Shown here: one piece after another, positions 52,014 to 60,172 of the stretch
Layout of the letters: each line of letters opens with the position of its first letter
How positions within the stretch are numbered: the first letter of the stretch is position 1
Source: Cytophagaceae bacterium
GTDB taxonomy: Bacteria; Bacteroidota; Bacteroidia; Cytophagales; JAIYAX01
Assembly (NCBI GenBank): GCA_027488815.1
Contig: JAIYAX010000026.1
Location: 203,812 to 267,811, forward strand
Length of the DNA: 64,000 bases
Direction: 5' to 3'
The notes under the pieces: model-generated
Database searches by the model: none
The model's input: the letters and a program-made list of their open reading frames with translations, nothing else
What the model was told of the DNA's origin: nothing
Program-made: the position numbers and the translations under genes

Positions 52014-53704
52014 ACCTGCTGGATTGGTTGGTTCTCCTGCTTTCACTGTTTGTGATTGCAGGCCTTGGGGTTTACAAAAACCGAAAGCAAAAAGATCTTA
52101 AAAGCTACCTTCTCGCCGATCAGTCATTACCCTGGCATACAGTCGGCATTTCCATTATGGCCACCCAGGCAAGTGCCATCACTTTTCTGTCAGCTCCTGG
52201 ACAAGCCTATACCCAGGGAATGGGATTTGTGCAGTTTTATCTGGGTCTGCCGCTGGCGATGATTGTCTTGTCCATCTGGGTGATCCCGGTTTACCATAAG
52301 CTCAATATTTACACGGCTTACCAGTTTCTGGAGAGCCGACTCGACTACAAGACCCGTGCATTAGCGGCCTTTTTGTTTTTGATACAGCGTGGCCTTGCTG
52401 CTGGTTTAACCATTTACGCACCGGCCATCATCTTGTCTGCTTTGCTGCATTGGAACATCTACCTGACTAATCTCCTGATCGGTGGACTTGTGGTTATCTA
52501 CACTACGGTTGGAGGCTCAGCGGCTGTCGGTCAAACTCACAAGCAGCAAATGACCATTATCCTGCTAGGTATGCTGCTGGCAGGTGTTTTTATGGTCATG
52601 ACCTTGCCGGAGAATGTTAGCTTTTCAAGTGCGCTCAGATTGTCTGGGGCCATGGGAAAGCTGGAGACCCTTGACTTTAATTTTGACCTTAGCAACAAAT
52701 ACAACTTCTGGTCAGGACTTATTGGCGGCTTCTTTCTGATGCTTTCTTATTTCGGCACGGATCAGTCGCAGGTACAGCGTTATCTGTCTGCCGGATCGAT
52801 GACCCAAAGTCGTTTAGGCCTCTTGTTCAACGGCCTGCTGAAGATCCCTATGCAGTTTTCCATTTTACTGCTTGGGGCATTATTGGTGGTTTGGTACCTC
52901 TTTATCAATCCGCCTTTGTATTTCAATCAGGAAGCGCTGGACCAGATGAAAGGGACTGAAGCCGCAGCCCGCATGGAGCAACTGAAGGACAAGCACCAGG
53001 AGCTTGTTGAGCAACGAAAATCAGTAGCACTCAGGGCAGCCGATGCACTTGACAAAGGCAATGATTTGGAGTTTGAACAAGTTAAAAGCGAGCTACAAGC
53101 CGCACAGAAGGATTTTGAAGGCAATCAAGCCCAGGTTCGGCAGCTAATGGATGAGCAAACCGGCCGAAAGGGCAACAGCGATACCAATTACATTTTCCTA
53201 CGATTTGTCCTGGACTATTTTCCACCCGGGCTGATCGGCTTACTCATAGCGGTCATCTTTGCGGCATCCATGTCATCAACATCCAGTGAATTGAATGCGC
53301 TCGCTACAACGACCATGATCGACCTGTACCAACGTGGCTTCAAACCCAAGCCTGACGACAGGCGAGACTTATTTCTTTCCAAGCTGTTTACTGCCGGATG
53401 GGGGATGTTTGCCATTGGACTTGCGATGTTTGCCGGGCAGCTTGGGAGTCTCATTGAAGCTGTAAATGTATTGGGTTCACTGTTTTATGGAACCATCCTG
53501 GGTATATTTATGGTCGCCTTCTTTTTCAAGTACTGCCGGGGAACGAGTGTCTTTTTTGCGGCTATTCTTGCCGAAGTCGTGGTCTTACTGTTTTACTTCT
53601 TTAGCAATATTACCTTTTTGTGGTTCAATCTGATCGGCTGTGTTTTAGTACTGATCTTCTCCCTGTTGCTTCAGGCCTTGTTCCGCCTTGCAAAAACCAG
53701 ATAA
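52010..53704 (+). CDS. sodium:solute symporter (SSS family)
   Basis: A 564-residue membrane protein with the SSS pattern: LADQSLPWHTVGISIMATQASAIT (core LADxSLPW...ATQ-SA-TF), GGLVVIYTTVGGSAAVGQTHKQQ and FGTDQSQVQRYL. Residues 305-393 are a hydrophilic, coiled-coil-like insert (Glu/Gln/Lys-rich) between membrane segments, facing one side of the membrane. SSS proteins take up sugars, sialic acid or amino acids with Na+. The coupling to a PIG-L deacetylase suggests it takes up a deacetylation product or its precursor. ATG 52010 overlaps the peptide stop. Confidence 0.9.
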   Translation: MNLLDWLVLLLSLFVIAGLGVYKNRKQKDLKSYLLADQSLPWHTVGISIMATQASAITFLSAPGQAYTQGMGFVQFYLGLPLAMIVLSIWVIPVYHKLNIYTAYQFLESRLDYKTRALAAFLFLIQRGLAAGLTIYAPAIILSALLHWNIYLTNLLIGGLVVIYTTVGGSAAVGQTHKQQMTIILLGMLLAGVFMVMTLPENVSFSSALRLSGAMGKLETLDFNFDLSNKYNFWSGLIGGFFLMLSYFGTDQSQVQRYLSAGSMTQSRLGLLFNGLLKIPMQFSILLLGALLVVWYLFINPPLYFNQEALDQMKGTEAAARMEQLKDKHQELVEQRKSVALRAADALDKGNDLEFEQVKSELQAAQKDFEGNQAQVRQLMDEQTGRKGNSDTNYIFLRFVLDYFPPGLIGLLIAVIFAASMSSTSSELNALATTTMIDLYQRGFKPKPDDRRDLFLSKLFTAGWGMFAIGLAMFAGQLGSLIEAVNVLGSLFYGTILGIFMVAFFFKYCRGTSVFFAAILAEVVVLLFYFFSNITFLWFNLIGCVLVLIFSLLLQALFRLAKTR

Positions 53705-54069
53705 TTACCTCTAAATCCTACATGGTAATGAATTGACCTAAGAGCGTTCGTTCAGCAGGGACTTGACTTATACCTTTGTATCAACAAGATAAGTCTGTTA
53801 TGAGGGAGAGGAATAGAAGTACCGGCAAATGGATCAAAAGACAAGAGGTAGGGCTTTGGGAACACTGTATCGTCCTGATCAATCCTCTTAAAAGAGCCTT
53901 CGCTTTTCAAATGATACATGACTTGTCAGTGTTGATAAGAAGTTCAAAAAAGATTAAACATACTTGAACCTAAAGCAGTTAAGATTTGGAAAGTAAAGTA
54001 TGATTTTCGTATAGTTTAAGTTGTTCGTTATAGTTGTTCAGAAAGGCCCGGGTACTCACCCGGGCTTTT
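53705..54069. other. intergenic region without a supported gene
   Basis: This 365-base gap lies between the symporter and the convergent msrB gene. A perfect -7 box (TACCTTTG, 53771-53778) precedes a possible 55-codon frame starting ATG 53800 and ending 53967, but the peptide is basic, has no recognisable feature, and no -33 element is placed correctly. A promoter for a small RNA ending at the terminator near 54046-54071 is possible. Otherwise I see nothing. Confidence 0.4.
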
Positions 54070-54071
54070 TT
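54046..54071. terminator. bidirectional intrinsic terminator
   Basis: GCCCGGGT (54046-54053), loop ACTC, ACCCGGGC (54058-54065), then six T residues. It ends the plus-strand transcript from 53.7 kb, and on the minus strand, with an A-rich lead-in, it can end the msrB transcript; it touches the msrB stop. Confidence 0.88.
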
Positions 54072-54570
54072 ATTTTAATGGTTTGGCTTTGGGAGCCGGC
54101 TTTTTTTCTTCAAAAACCAGGGACTCGGAATTGATGCAATACCTCAGGCCGGTAGGATCAGGTCCATCATCAAACACATGTCCCAGATGAGCTCCGCAAT
54201 TGGAACACATCACTTCCGTCCTTACCATGCCATAGCTAAGGTCTTTTTCTTCATGAATTTTTTCCTTGGCTGCTGGTGAATGAAAGCTGGGCCATCCGCT
54301 AGGGCATTGAAACTTGGTATCGGAACTAAAGAGAACCTCTTTGCAAGCCACACAGCGGTACACCCCCTTGCCCTCGAAGTCAAAATACTTGTTTTTGAAG
54401 GGCCTCTCGGTGCCTTTCTCACGGGTGATATGGTACTGCTCCGGACTCAGCAGCTTTTTCCATTCTTCATTAGTTTTTACCACTTTTGGTTTGAACTCGC
54501 TTTTTCCATTTTGCGCACAGGCATATTGCAGGCCACCTGCAAGCAGGCAAAAGATGATGATCTGTTTCAT
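54070..54570 (-). CDS. msrB: exported peptide-methionine (R)-S-oxide reductase MsrB
   Basis: A 166-residue protein. Signal peptide 1-19 (GGLQYACAQ), then the MsrB domain with zinc ligands Cys73, Cys76, Cys122 and Cys125, Cys89 in FQCPSGWPSF and the catalytic Cys145 in RYCINSESL. It reduces the R-epimer of methionine sulfoxide, complementing the exported MsrA. The tail (EEKKPAPKAKPLK) is Lys/Pro-rich. The start at ATG 54570 fits the signal; the upstream extension is unsupported. It diverges from the rhomboid gene, with 29 bases between starts. Confidence 0.93.
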   Translation of the reverse strand: MKQIIIFCLLAGGLQYACAQNGKSEFKPKVVKTNEEWKKLLSPEQYHITREKGTERPFKNKYFDFEGKGVYRCVACKEVLFSSDTKFQCPSGWPSFHSPAAKEKIHEEKDLSYGMVRTEVMCSNCGAHLGHVFDDGPDPTGLRYCINSESLVFEEKKPAPKAKPLK

Positions 54571-54599
54571 TGTAGTTAAATAGTCGATCGTTTCAGTGC

Positions 54600-55337
54600 A
54601 TGAATCATGCCCCAAATCATCAGATAAACAAGTACCGCTTGCTGTCGGGTTCCTTCTTGCCCGGATTGCTCTTTTCCCTGATGTTGGTATCGATCATGGC
54701 CTTGCTGCTGCTGTGGACAGGCTATTACCGGCATACACTTTATGATTATGGTGTGTTTCCAAGGACTTGGTCAGGGCTTAAAGGAATTGTTTTTTCACCC
54801 TTTATCCATCAGGATTGGGGTCATCTGGGGGCCAATGCCTGGTCGTTTGTTGGCTTAACCACCCTATTGAGTGTCTATTTTCCGGGTAAATGGTGGCAAC
54901 TATGGTTCAGGATTTATTTACTCACCGGACTTTATACCTGGTGCCTTGGCAGAGAAGCCAGTCATATTGGTGCCAGCGGACTCAACTACGGCCTGGTAAG
55001 TCTTTTTTTCTTCTTCGGAGTATTTCGTTGGCATCGTAGGTATCTGTCCATCAGTTTGCTGATGGTTTTTTTGTATGGCAGTATGATTTGGGGATTGTTG
55101 CCCATTGACCCTATGATGAGCTGGGAAGCCCATCTGGCAGGAAGCCTTTCCGGACTGCTATTGGCATTTATCTACCGCAATACCTCCAGGGAGCAGGAGC
55201 CGAAAGAGTTTGAATGGGAAGATGAAAAGCCTGATGAAGAAGTTCCTCCGGGAGAAAACACCGAAGAAATTCAGGCCCCCAAAGTGGTGTATCATTACAA
55301 ACCAAAGGAGCCACCCGGTGAGGAAGATCGGCTTTAG
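54600..55337 (+). CDS. rhomboid-family intramembrane serine protease
   Basis: A 245-residue membrane protein with six hydrophobic segments. The catalytic dyad is intact: Ser126 in HIGASGLNYG and His178 in SWEAHLAGSLSG; HQDWGHLGANAW (70-81) is the usual HxxxxHxxxN-type loop region. A hydrophilic, acidic tail (about 195-245) follows. It should cut transmembrane or near-membrane substrates. The tail's last codons overlap the sirtuin stop on the other strand. The second rhomboid in this window, at 56132-57679, has lost its His. Confidence 0.9.
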   Translation: MNHAPNHQINKYRLLSGSFLPGLLFSLMLVSIMALLLLWTGYYRHTLYDYGVFPRTWSGLKGIVFSPFIHQDWGHLGANAWSFVGLTTLLSVYFPGKWWQLWFRIYLLTGLYTWCLGREASHIGASGLNYGLVSLFFFFGVFRWHRRYLSISLLMVFLYGSMIWGLLPIDPMMSWEAHLAGSLSGLLLAFIYRNTSREQEPKEFEWEDEKPDEEVPPGENTEEIQAPKVVYHYKPKEPPGEEDRL

Positions 55338-56020
55338 ACTGACAGCAGCAATTCCCTCACTTTTTTCATGCCGGCGACCGCTTTTTCCGCAATGGGCAAT
55401 ACTCGAAAGTGACCGTTGATGGCAGGAGGGTTCGGGTCAATCACATAGACAGGTGTACCTACTGGGGCATAATGCACCAGTCCTGCAGCAGGATAGACCA
55501 CCATTGAAGTGCCTACGATGATCAGAATGTCAGCCTGGGAAACCTTTTCTGCTGCCAGTGGGATCAGAGGCACTTCTTCCCCAAACCAAACGATATGCGG
55601 CCGCAATTGGCTGCCCAGTTCACAAAGGTCACCCAGGTTAAGCTCAGCACCTTCGATGGGGTACACAAGGGAAGGGTTGCGAGTGCTTCTGGCCTTAAAC
55701 AACTCCCCATGCAGGTGCATCACCCTGTTGCTTCCGGCACGTTCGTGAAGGTTGTCTACATTTTGGGTGATCACCTCCACATGAAAATGATGCTCAAGAT
55801 CGGCAATGCTTTTGTGTGCATCGTTTGGCTCAGCCCCCAGCGCCTGTTTTCTGCGCTCATTGTAGAAGCGTAAGACAAGCTCCTTGTCCTTATGCCAGGC
55901 CTCCGGGGTGGCCACATCCTCAACACGATAGCCTTCCCATAGCCCACCGGCATCTCTGAAGGTTCTAAGCCCACTCTCAGCACTCAGGCCTGCGCCAGAC
56001 AATATGACCAGATGTTTCAT
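55334..56020 (-). CDS. cobB: class III sirtuin (NAD-dependent deacylase), zinc site lost
   Basis: A 228-residue sirtuin with GAGLSAESG (9-17), QNVDNLHERAG (86-96), catalytic His104 in HLHGEL and the class III pair Tyr53/Arg56 in FYNERR, which favours removal of succinyl or malonyl groups. The zinc-binding cysteines of the CobB type are missing: the first is Ser112 (KARST) and only one Cys remains in the LCELGSQLRPH segment. It is full length otherwise. Upstream on the minus strand, TAGTTTTG at 56057-56064 is a perfect -7 box. Its stop codon overlaps the rhomboid stop. Confidence 0.9.
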   Translation of the reverse strand: MKHLVILSGAGLSAESGLRTFRDAGGLWEGYRVEDVATPEAWHKDKELVLRFYNERRKQALGAEPNDAHKSIADLEHHFHVEVITQNVDNLHERAGSNRVMHLHGELFKARSTRNPSLVYPIEGAELNLGDLCELGSQLRPHIVWFGEEVPLIPLAAEKVSQADILIIVGTSMVVYPAAGLVHYAPVGTPVYVIDPNPPAINGHFRVLPIAEKAVAGMKKVRELLLSV

Positions 56021-56131
56021 TTATGATTAAAATCGTTTTTAAGCCATCGTTCTACGCAAAACTAGGGAAAAGGAGGGGGTATTAAATGGGTGGAAGTGAG
56101 AATGAAATGAGAGTCAATAGAATAAGTGACT

Positions 56132-57679
56132 TCAACAATTTGTTTTTCTTCTCTTGTCGAGTCGGTAAAGGATAATTCCAATTAAGGAACCACTTGTAAA
56201 GCCTCCAAATTGTGATGCGCTATCATTTTGTCCTGTCAAACCAAAAATGAGGTATAAAACTAGAATGACACTAATGTAAATCAAGTATTCAGTGTTTTTT
56301 AACTTTTCTTCTTTCAATAATAGTAATCCTAAAAGCACACCAAAAAGACCAAATAGTCCACTTTCGCCACCAAAACTAAGTTTTTCAGGAAACCACCAAA
56401 TACTTACTAAACCTCCGCAAAGCCCTGAAGTCAGATATATTATCAAATAATTCAGCCGACTAAAAAAGGGTTCAGCTAGTATTGAAAGAAGATAAAGCGC
56501 AAAAATGTTTGGTATCATATGCATTAAACTATTATGAAGGAACATACAACTTATGATGCGCCACCATTCTCCAGCTAAAGTTAAGTTACGTGTATTTGCT
56601 CCCCAATAAAGAAGCTCATCCTCAGTAAGATATTCATTATACACACCAGAAAAGGTTATCAAAAGAAAGTAAATGATATTCAAGTTAACAAGTATTGATG
56701 TTATAAAGTGGCCATTTTCAGGGACAAGGAACTTTAATTCATTTACTACACTATCATTTATTGGTTTTTCCCCTGAAGTATATCTTTTCAATTCAGGCTC
56801 ATTAAATTTTGTTCCTATTAGACAAAGCAAAATAATCCCTAAGCCTATTAAAAATGACCCAGTTGCTAAGGCTAGTTCATTTGTAAATGTATCTTTATGC
56901 CTTGATGGCATAAGAACTAGAATATTGGCCTCATTTCCTATTTTCTCATGTGTATTTCTAGATTGTATTGCTTTAAGAAAGTTATTTTTTTCTTGCGACT
57001 TAGGTAAATTTTCAAAGTATCCAAAATTAGTTATTTCTCCATTGCCTATTTTTTCTAAAATTTGATTATGGAAAAAGTCATGTAATTTATCTTTTTCTTC
57101 TTTGTTTAAATACTCTATATTCTCCTTTATGCTGACTCCATAAAAGTGTCTATCGACTTCACTTGATTTTTTGAGTGTATCTATTTCAATAGGGCAAGTA
57201 AAATAAAACTTCATTTGATAACTATATTTTCCTTCTCTTCTTAATTCTGAGTAAGAGCTGCACTTAGTTGTATCTAAAGTAAGATATTTTAAGCTATAAT
57301 ACCTTGTTCTGTTAAATTTATCAATGTCCTCAATAGAAGTAAGTTCTGTAAGTTTTTCTGTTATACTTTTGAGATAAGCTTGAAAAAAGATAAGGGAAAT
57401 GGAAATTGTAAAGCCTGCTAAGAAAAGAAAGCTGTAACTAGATTTATAATACGACCGATTGTCAAAAATCACTCTTAGTCTTGGACGAAGCCAAATTATT
57501 AGAGGAATATAAGGAAAAATGAAAGGCAATATTTGTCTCCATAACTCTTCATCTATGTCTAGGATATCATATTCAATTATAAGCAACCATTGAAGAATTA
57601 AGAATCCACTAATTGTTAGGAATGAAATTAGCAGGAATGTAGGTATTATGAATTTGACAATAGAAAAGTAATTTTTCAT
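56132..57679 (-). CDS. rhomboid-like protein with large N-domain and missing catalytic His
   Basis: A 515-residue, AT-rich gene product. The N-terminal 280 residues carry helices near 12-32, 48-65 and 80-105, a soluble part (about 105-265) of unknown fold, and another helix near 265-290. The C-terminal 200 residues are a rhomboid domain: WWRIISCMFLHNSLMHMIPN, and Ser440 in GGESGLF at the nucleophile position. The catalytic His position, normally H-x-x-G, is Gln490 in ASQFGGFTSG. It is therefore likely inactive or reliant on another residue. It opens the AT-rich accessory region. Confidence 0.8.
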   Translation of the reverse strand: MKNYFSIVKFIIPTFLLISFLTISGFLILQWLLIIEYDILDIDEELWRQILPFIFPYIPLIIWLRPRLRVIFDNRSYYKSSYSFLFLAGFTISISLIFFQAYLKSITEKLTELTSIEDIDKFNRTRYYSLKYLTLDTTKCSSYSELRREGKYSYQMKFYFTCPIEIDTLKKSSEVDRHFYGVSIKENIEYLNKEEKDKLHDFFHNQILEKIGNGEITNFGYFENLPKSQEKNNFLKAIQSRNTHEKIGNEANILVLMPSRHKDTFTNELALATGSFLIGLGIILLCLIGTKFNEPELKRYTSGEKPINDSVVNELKFLVPENGHFITSILVNLNIIYFLLITFSGVYNEYLTEDELLYWGANTRNLTLAGEWWRIISCMFLHNSLMHMIPNIFALYLLSILAEPFFSRLNYLIIYLTSGLCGGLVSIWWFPEKLSFGGESGLFGLFGVLLGLLLLKEEKLKNTEYLIYISVILVLYLIFGLTGQNDSASQFGGFTSGSLIGIILYRLDKRRKTNC

Positions 57680-57736
57680 AATAGCATCTTTTCATTCATG
57701 AATTTCTTGATTTAGAAAAAAATACCGCATACCAAG

Positions 57737-58120
57737 CTAGAATTCAGTTTTACAATCCCTACAGAAATAGGTGTTTTTTATGTTTGTCATTGGCATGAAA
57801 AACACAAGTGACAAAATGACAAAAAGTATTTTGGGATACTTATTCGGCCCTAAGCCAAACGAAATGTTTTCAGAAGCACAATTCGGGCAGTTTTGAACGA
57901 TTTTATCTGTATGGCTTGAAATCGACTTAGAGGCTCGTTCATGGTCTTGCTCTTCGATCATGACTTGAATTCCTGATCCCATCATCCCATCGTAGTGAGG
58001 CATGAGAGAAGAGAAATTCTCATTGGTTAGAAAACAGGGTATACCTTCATTATCCAACTTGTTCTTAAGGATATGTGCCTCAAATGTAGACTTGCAAGTG
58101 ATCAACCGAATGATTTTCAT
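57737..58120 (-). CDS. DUF2007-domain membrane protein with zinc-ribbon-like cysteines
   Basis: A 127-residue protein. Residues 1-65 match DUF2007 (IIRLITCKSTFEAHILKNKLDNEGI, shown in part: FEAHILKNKL), a ferredoxin-like fold of unknown role. Residues 76-127 contain Cys-x-x-Cys (NCPNC), one membrane segment and a second Cys-x-x-Cys (FCRDCKTEF), a split zinc-ribbon look. The ATG at 58120 is preferred; a frame extension of 19 residues upstream also carries CxxC-like cysteines (MLCSNCYF) and could be real, which would make a third metal site. Confidence 0.72.
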   Translation of the reverse strand: MKIIRLITCKSTFEAHILKNKLDNEGIPCFLTNENFSSLMPHYDGMMGSGIQVMIEEQDHERASKSISSHTDKIVQNCPNCASENISFGLGPNKYPKILFVILSLVFFMPMTNIKNTYFCRDCKTEF

Positions 58121-58245
58121 CGGGGAAGTATCGCAAGTAATTTGATCATTTATAAAGTAACAATTGCTGCAAAGCATTCATTTTAATCGAGTTAGTCTTT
58201 ATCTACCACTTTTTTGGAACTGATGGTTGTTAACTTCTTAGGACC

Positions 58246-58863
58246 TTAGCGTCTAATTACTTTAAATGCGATATCCCTGCCATGTCCTTGCATGATGGCA
58301 AGGTTGATCCAGCTCAAGGCCAGTTTTTCGAGCAACTCCACCTTATCATCTCCGCCAAAGTCTAGGCAGGTGGCAAAGCCGATGTCTTTGGCTAATTGTT
58401 CTGCCACCTGTTTTGAGGCTTTATCATCTCCGGCGCAAAACATATCAATGCCTTCGCCCTGATAGACCGGATGAAGCATGTTTTCAAAGCCTGTCGTATT
58501 GAAGCATTTGACCACAGCGTTTGATTTAGTCACTGACTTGATGGCATGGTAAGCCGTAGGGTAGGGCTCAGGCCTGGAACGTATGGAATTAGTTGCATCG
58601 ATGATGGTCTTGCCCTCGATACTGCCCAGTTGAGGTAGAATCTGCAGAACAGCATCGGGAGGGGTGGTGATCACAATGACATCGGACTGCTCCGCTGCTT
58701 GACCGATCGGAGCAAATCGCTCTTGGCCAATCTTAGTGGCCAGCTGCAAGGACTTTTCACTCAAAGGAAATTTTGCGCCCAAGACGACCCGATGCCCTGC
58801 TTTGACAAACTGCTGCGCCAATGCGCCTCCTACGTTTCCTGTTCCTATAATGGCAATGTTCAT
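58246..58863 (-). CDS. NADPH-dependent F420-reductase-like oxidoreductase
   Basis: A 205-residue Rossmann protein: IAIIGTGNVGGALAQQF (3-19) binds the dinucleotide, and VKCFNTTGFENM and the C-terminal LALSWINLAIMQGHG fit the F420:NADP oxidoreductase-like/'NADPH-dependent F420 reductase' family. Bacteroidota lack F420, so the real substrate is unknown. Cytoplasmic. Its promoter region contains four phased TGATAC repeats next to a perfect -7 box, suggesting tight regulation by a dedicated factor. Confidence 0.82.
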   Translation of the reverse strand: MNIAIIGTGNVGGALAQQFVKAGHRVVLGAKFPLSEKSLQLATKIGQERFAPIGQAAEQSDVIVITTPPDAVLQILPQLGSIEGKTIIDATNSIRSRPEPYPTAYHAIKSVTKSNAVVKCFNTTGFENMLHPVYQGEGIDMFCAGDDKASKQVAEQLAKDIGFATCLDFGGDDKVELLEKLALSWINLAIMQGHGRDIAFKVIRR

Positions 58864-58989
58864 ATCATGTTATTTAAAAGATGATAAAGATAGGCAGAAG
58901 ATGACCGTGATGGCAAGATAAGTCCTTTAGTTTAGTTCCGCTTTGTCAGGAAAAAGGCCCCTGCCAAGCCATAGCGAAAGGCGCAAATA

Positions 58990-59037
58990 CAAAACTAAAA
59001 TGATACTCAATGATACGCTTTGATACGAAAATGATAC
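58990..59037 (-). promoter_or_regulatory. -7 box with four phased TGATAC repeats
   Basis: On the minus strand TAGTTTTG (58990-58997) is a perfect -7 box. Immediately upstream, TGATAC (as read on the plus strand) occurs at 59001, 59011, 59021 and 59032, spaced 10, 10 and 11 bases, so all four face one side of the helix. They occupy the place of the -33 element, the arrangement expected for an activator or a covering repressor. The controlled gene would be the oxidoreductase starting at 58863, with an untranslated leader of about 120 bases. Confidence 0.6.
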
Positions 59038-59091
59038 GAAAGGCTGACCTGAAAGGGTGATGTTCGCAGCCATTATCCTTGATAAGGAGCA

Positions 59092-59173
59092 GGGATTGAA
59101 AAGCTTATCAGGTGAGGACACCTGGCATAAAGGATAAAAAAAGGCACAAGTCGCAGACTTGCGCCAGCAAGGG
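59092..59173. repeat. dispersed hairpin repeat, copy A
   Basis: Shares with copies B and C (63.1-63.3 kb) a GAAAAnCTT...AGG...AGGACACCT block and the 23-base hairpin at 59143-59165 (GGCACAAGTC-GCA-GACTTGCGCC). Also has a CAGGTG/CACCTG stem (59109-59124). On the minus strand the A-C mismatch of the hairpin becomes a G-U pair. Position: downstream of the Fic gene. Confidence 0.8.
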
Positions 59174-59187
59174 AAATAGGTTCCATG

Positions 59188-59970
59188 TTACTTTTCAAAA
59201 AGTAAGGATTGCGGAAGCATAAGCAAGAATGGGACTCCTCTTTCATACTTTAATTCTTCATAAAACAATCCTACCCGAGCTAGATTGTGATAATACGATT
59301 TCAGGTTATTGTAGTAATGCAATTCGCTTGGTATATACCAGGCCTTTTCTCCTAGTTTTGAAGACAGAAACCATTTTTCAAGCAATCTTGCAGTTCTGCC
59401 ATTGCCATCGTTGAATGGATGAATTTTAACAAATACCAAGTGTATCAACGATGCATAATAAAAGGTTTCATCAATTTTTAGATTAAGCACTATTAGATTA
59501 TTCAATTCATTCCAAAACCGTTCATATTCTATTTGCACCAATTGAGCGGATGCTGCTTCATATTCTACACGCTGTGATTGTTGATCCATGATCAACATAT
59601 TACCTTTCCTTATTTGACCTCTTTGTTGTTCGTGCAGTAAATGCAGAGTAGCAATAGCATGGCACTTGTTAAAATGTTCTTTTGATAATGTATGGTCTTT
59701 TGCGAATTCGTACGCAGCATATAAGTCATTTGGCTTTTCAGTCAAGTTAGGCAGGTATTCCACATCTAGCATTTTATGCTTTACATAGCTATCCACTTCC
59801 AGAGTTTCACCTTCAATTTTTGAAGAGGACATAACGGAAACAGCCGTTGCAAATTTGAAATTCTCAGCAGTCCACTCTCTTGCTTTTATTTTTTCAAATT
59901 CTTTGTCCAGCTTCACATCTAGTAAGGAAAGCCATGTGTTGTAATACGTATCCGAAAGTAATTTTTCCAT
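59188..59970 (-). CDS. Fic/DOC-family AMP-transferase with N-terminal inhibitory motif
   Basis: A 260-residue class II Fic protein. The catalytic motif HPFNDGNGRTAR starts at His184, with the full set of Pro-Phe, Asp, Gly-Asn-Gly-Arg and second Arg. An N-terminal inhibitory motif S-x-x-x-E-G lies at Ser49-Gly54 (SSKIEG), which would keep the enzyme off by placing Glu53 against the active-site Arg. Fic enzymes transfer AMP from ATP to target proteins. No separate antitoxin gene lies beside it, consistent with self-inhibition. Followed by repeat copy A. Confidence 0.9.
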   Translation of the reverse strand: MEKLLSDTYYNTWLSLLDVKLDKEFEKIKAREWTAENFKFATAVSVMSSSKIEGETLEVDSYVKHKMLDVEYLPNLTEKPNDLYAAYEFAKDHTLSKEHFNKCHAIATLHLLHEQQRGQIRKGNMLIMDQQSQRVEYEAASAQLVQIEYERFWNELNNLIVLNLKIDETFYYASLIHLVFVKIHPFNDGNGRTARLLEKWFLSSKLGEKAWYIPSELHYYNNLKSYYHNLARVGLFYEELKYERGVPFLLMLPQSLLFEK

Positions 59971-60172
59971 ACCTAAACATCTTGTTATATCCGGTAGTAA
60001 TTGGCGGTTTCAGCCTGCTAGTACAAGACAGGATTGTAAAAGTAATGGATTGAGCTTGTCTTTTGGCGTTTCCCAATCCTGTGTTTTTCTTGTTTTTGCA
60101 TTGAGAGCATCTGCCAAGGTGGAGGAAGCTTGACATATAAGGAGACCAGCCTAGGTGTAGCAAAACTTGTTT
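59971..60172. other. structured intergenic region upstream of the Fic gene
   Basis: ACAGGATTG (60028-60036) and CAATCCTGT (60074-60082) are inverted copies, and TTGGCG followed by GTTTC (60001) and by TTTC (60064) forms a near direct repeat. The base pairing and lack of coding sense suggest a leader RNA or a REP-like element. No promoter match is seen. Confidence 0.35.

Noticed and set aside
53776-53967. 63-codon frame after the symporter gene
   Set aside because: The start lies inside a -7 box, the peptide is basic and featureless, and the better ATG (53800) gives only 55 residues without family signs.
58927-59121. 64-codon minus-strand frame
   Set aside because: It covers the phased TGATAC repeats and repeat copy A, so the open frame is a by-product of repeats.
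59188-59970. Fic toxin with separate antitoxin
   Set aside because: The inhibitory motif is within the protein itself (Ser49-Gly54), and no small antitoxin gene is adjacent.
59894-60163. 89-codon frame overlapping the Fic start
   Set aside because: It overlaps the Fic N-terminus out of frame and follows structured repeat-like DNA; composition is not protein-like.
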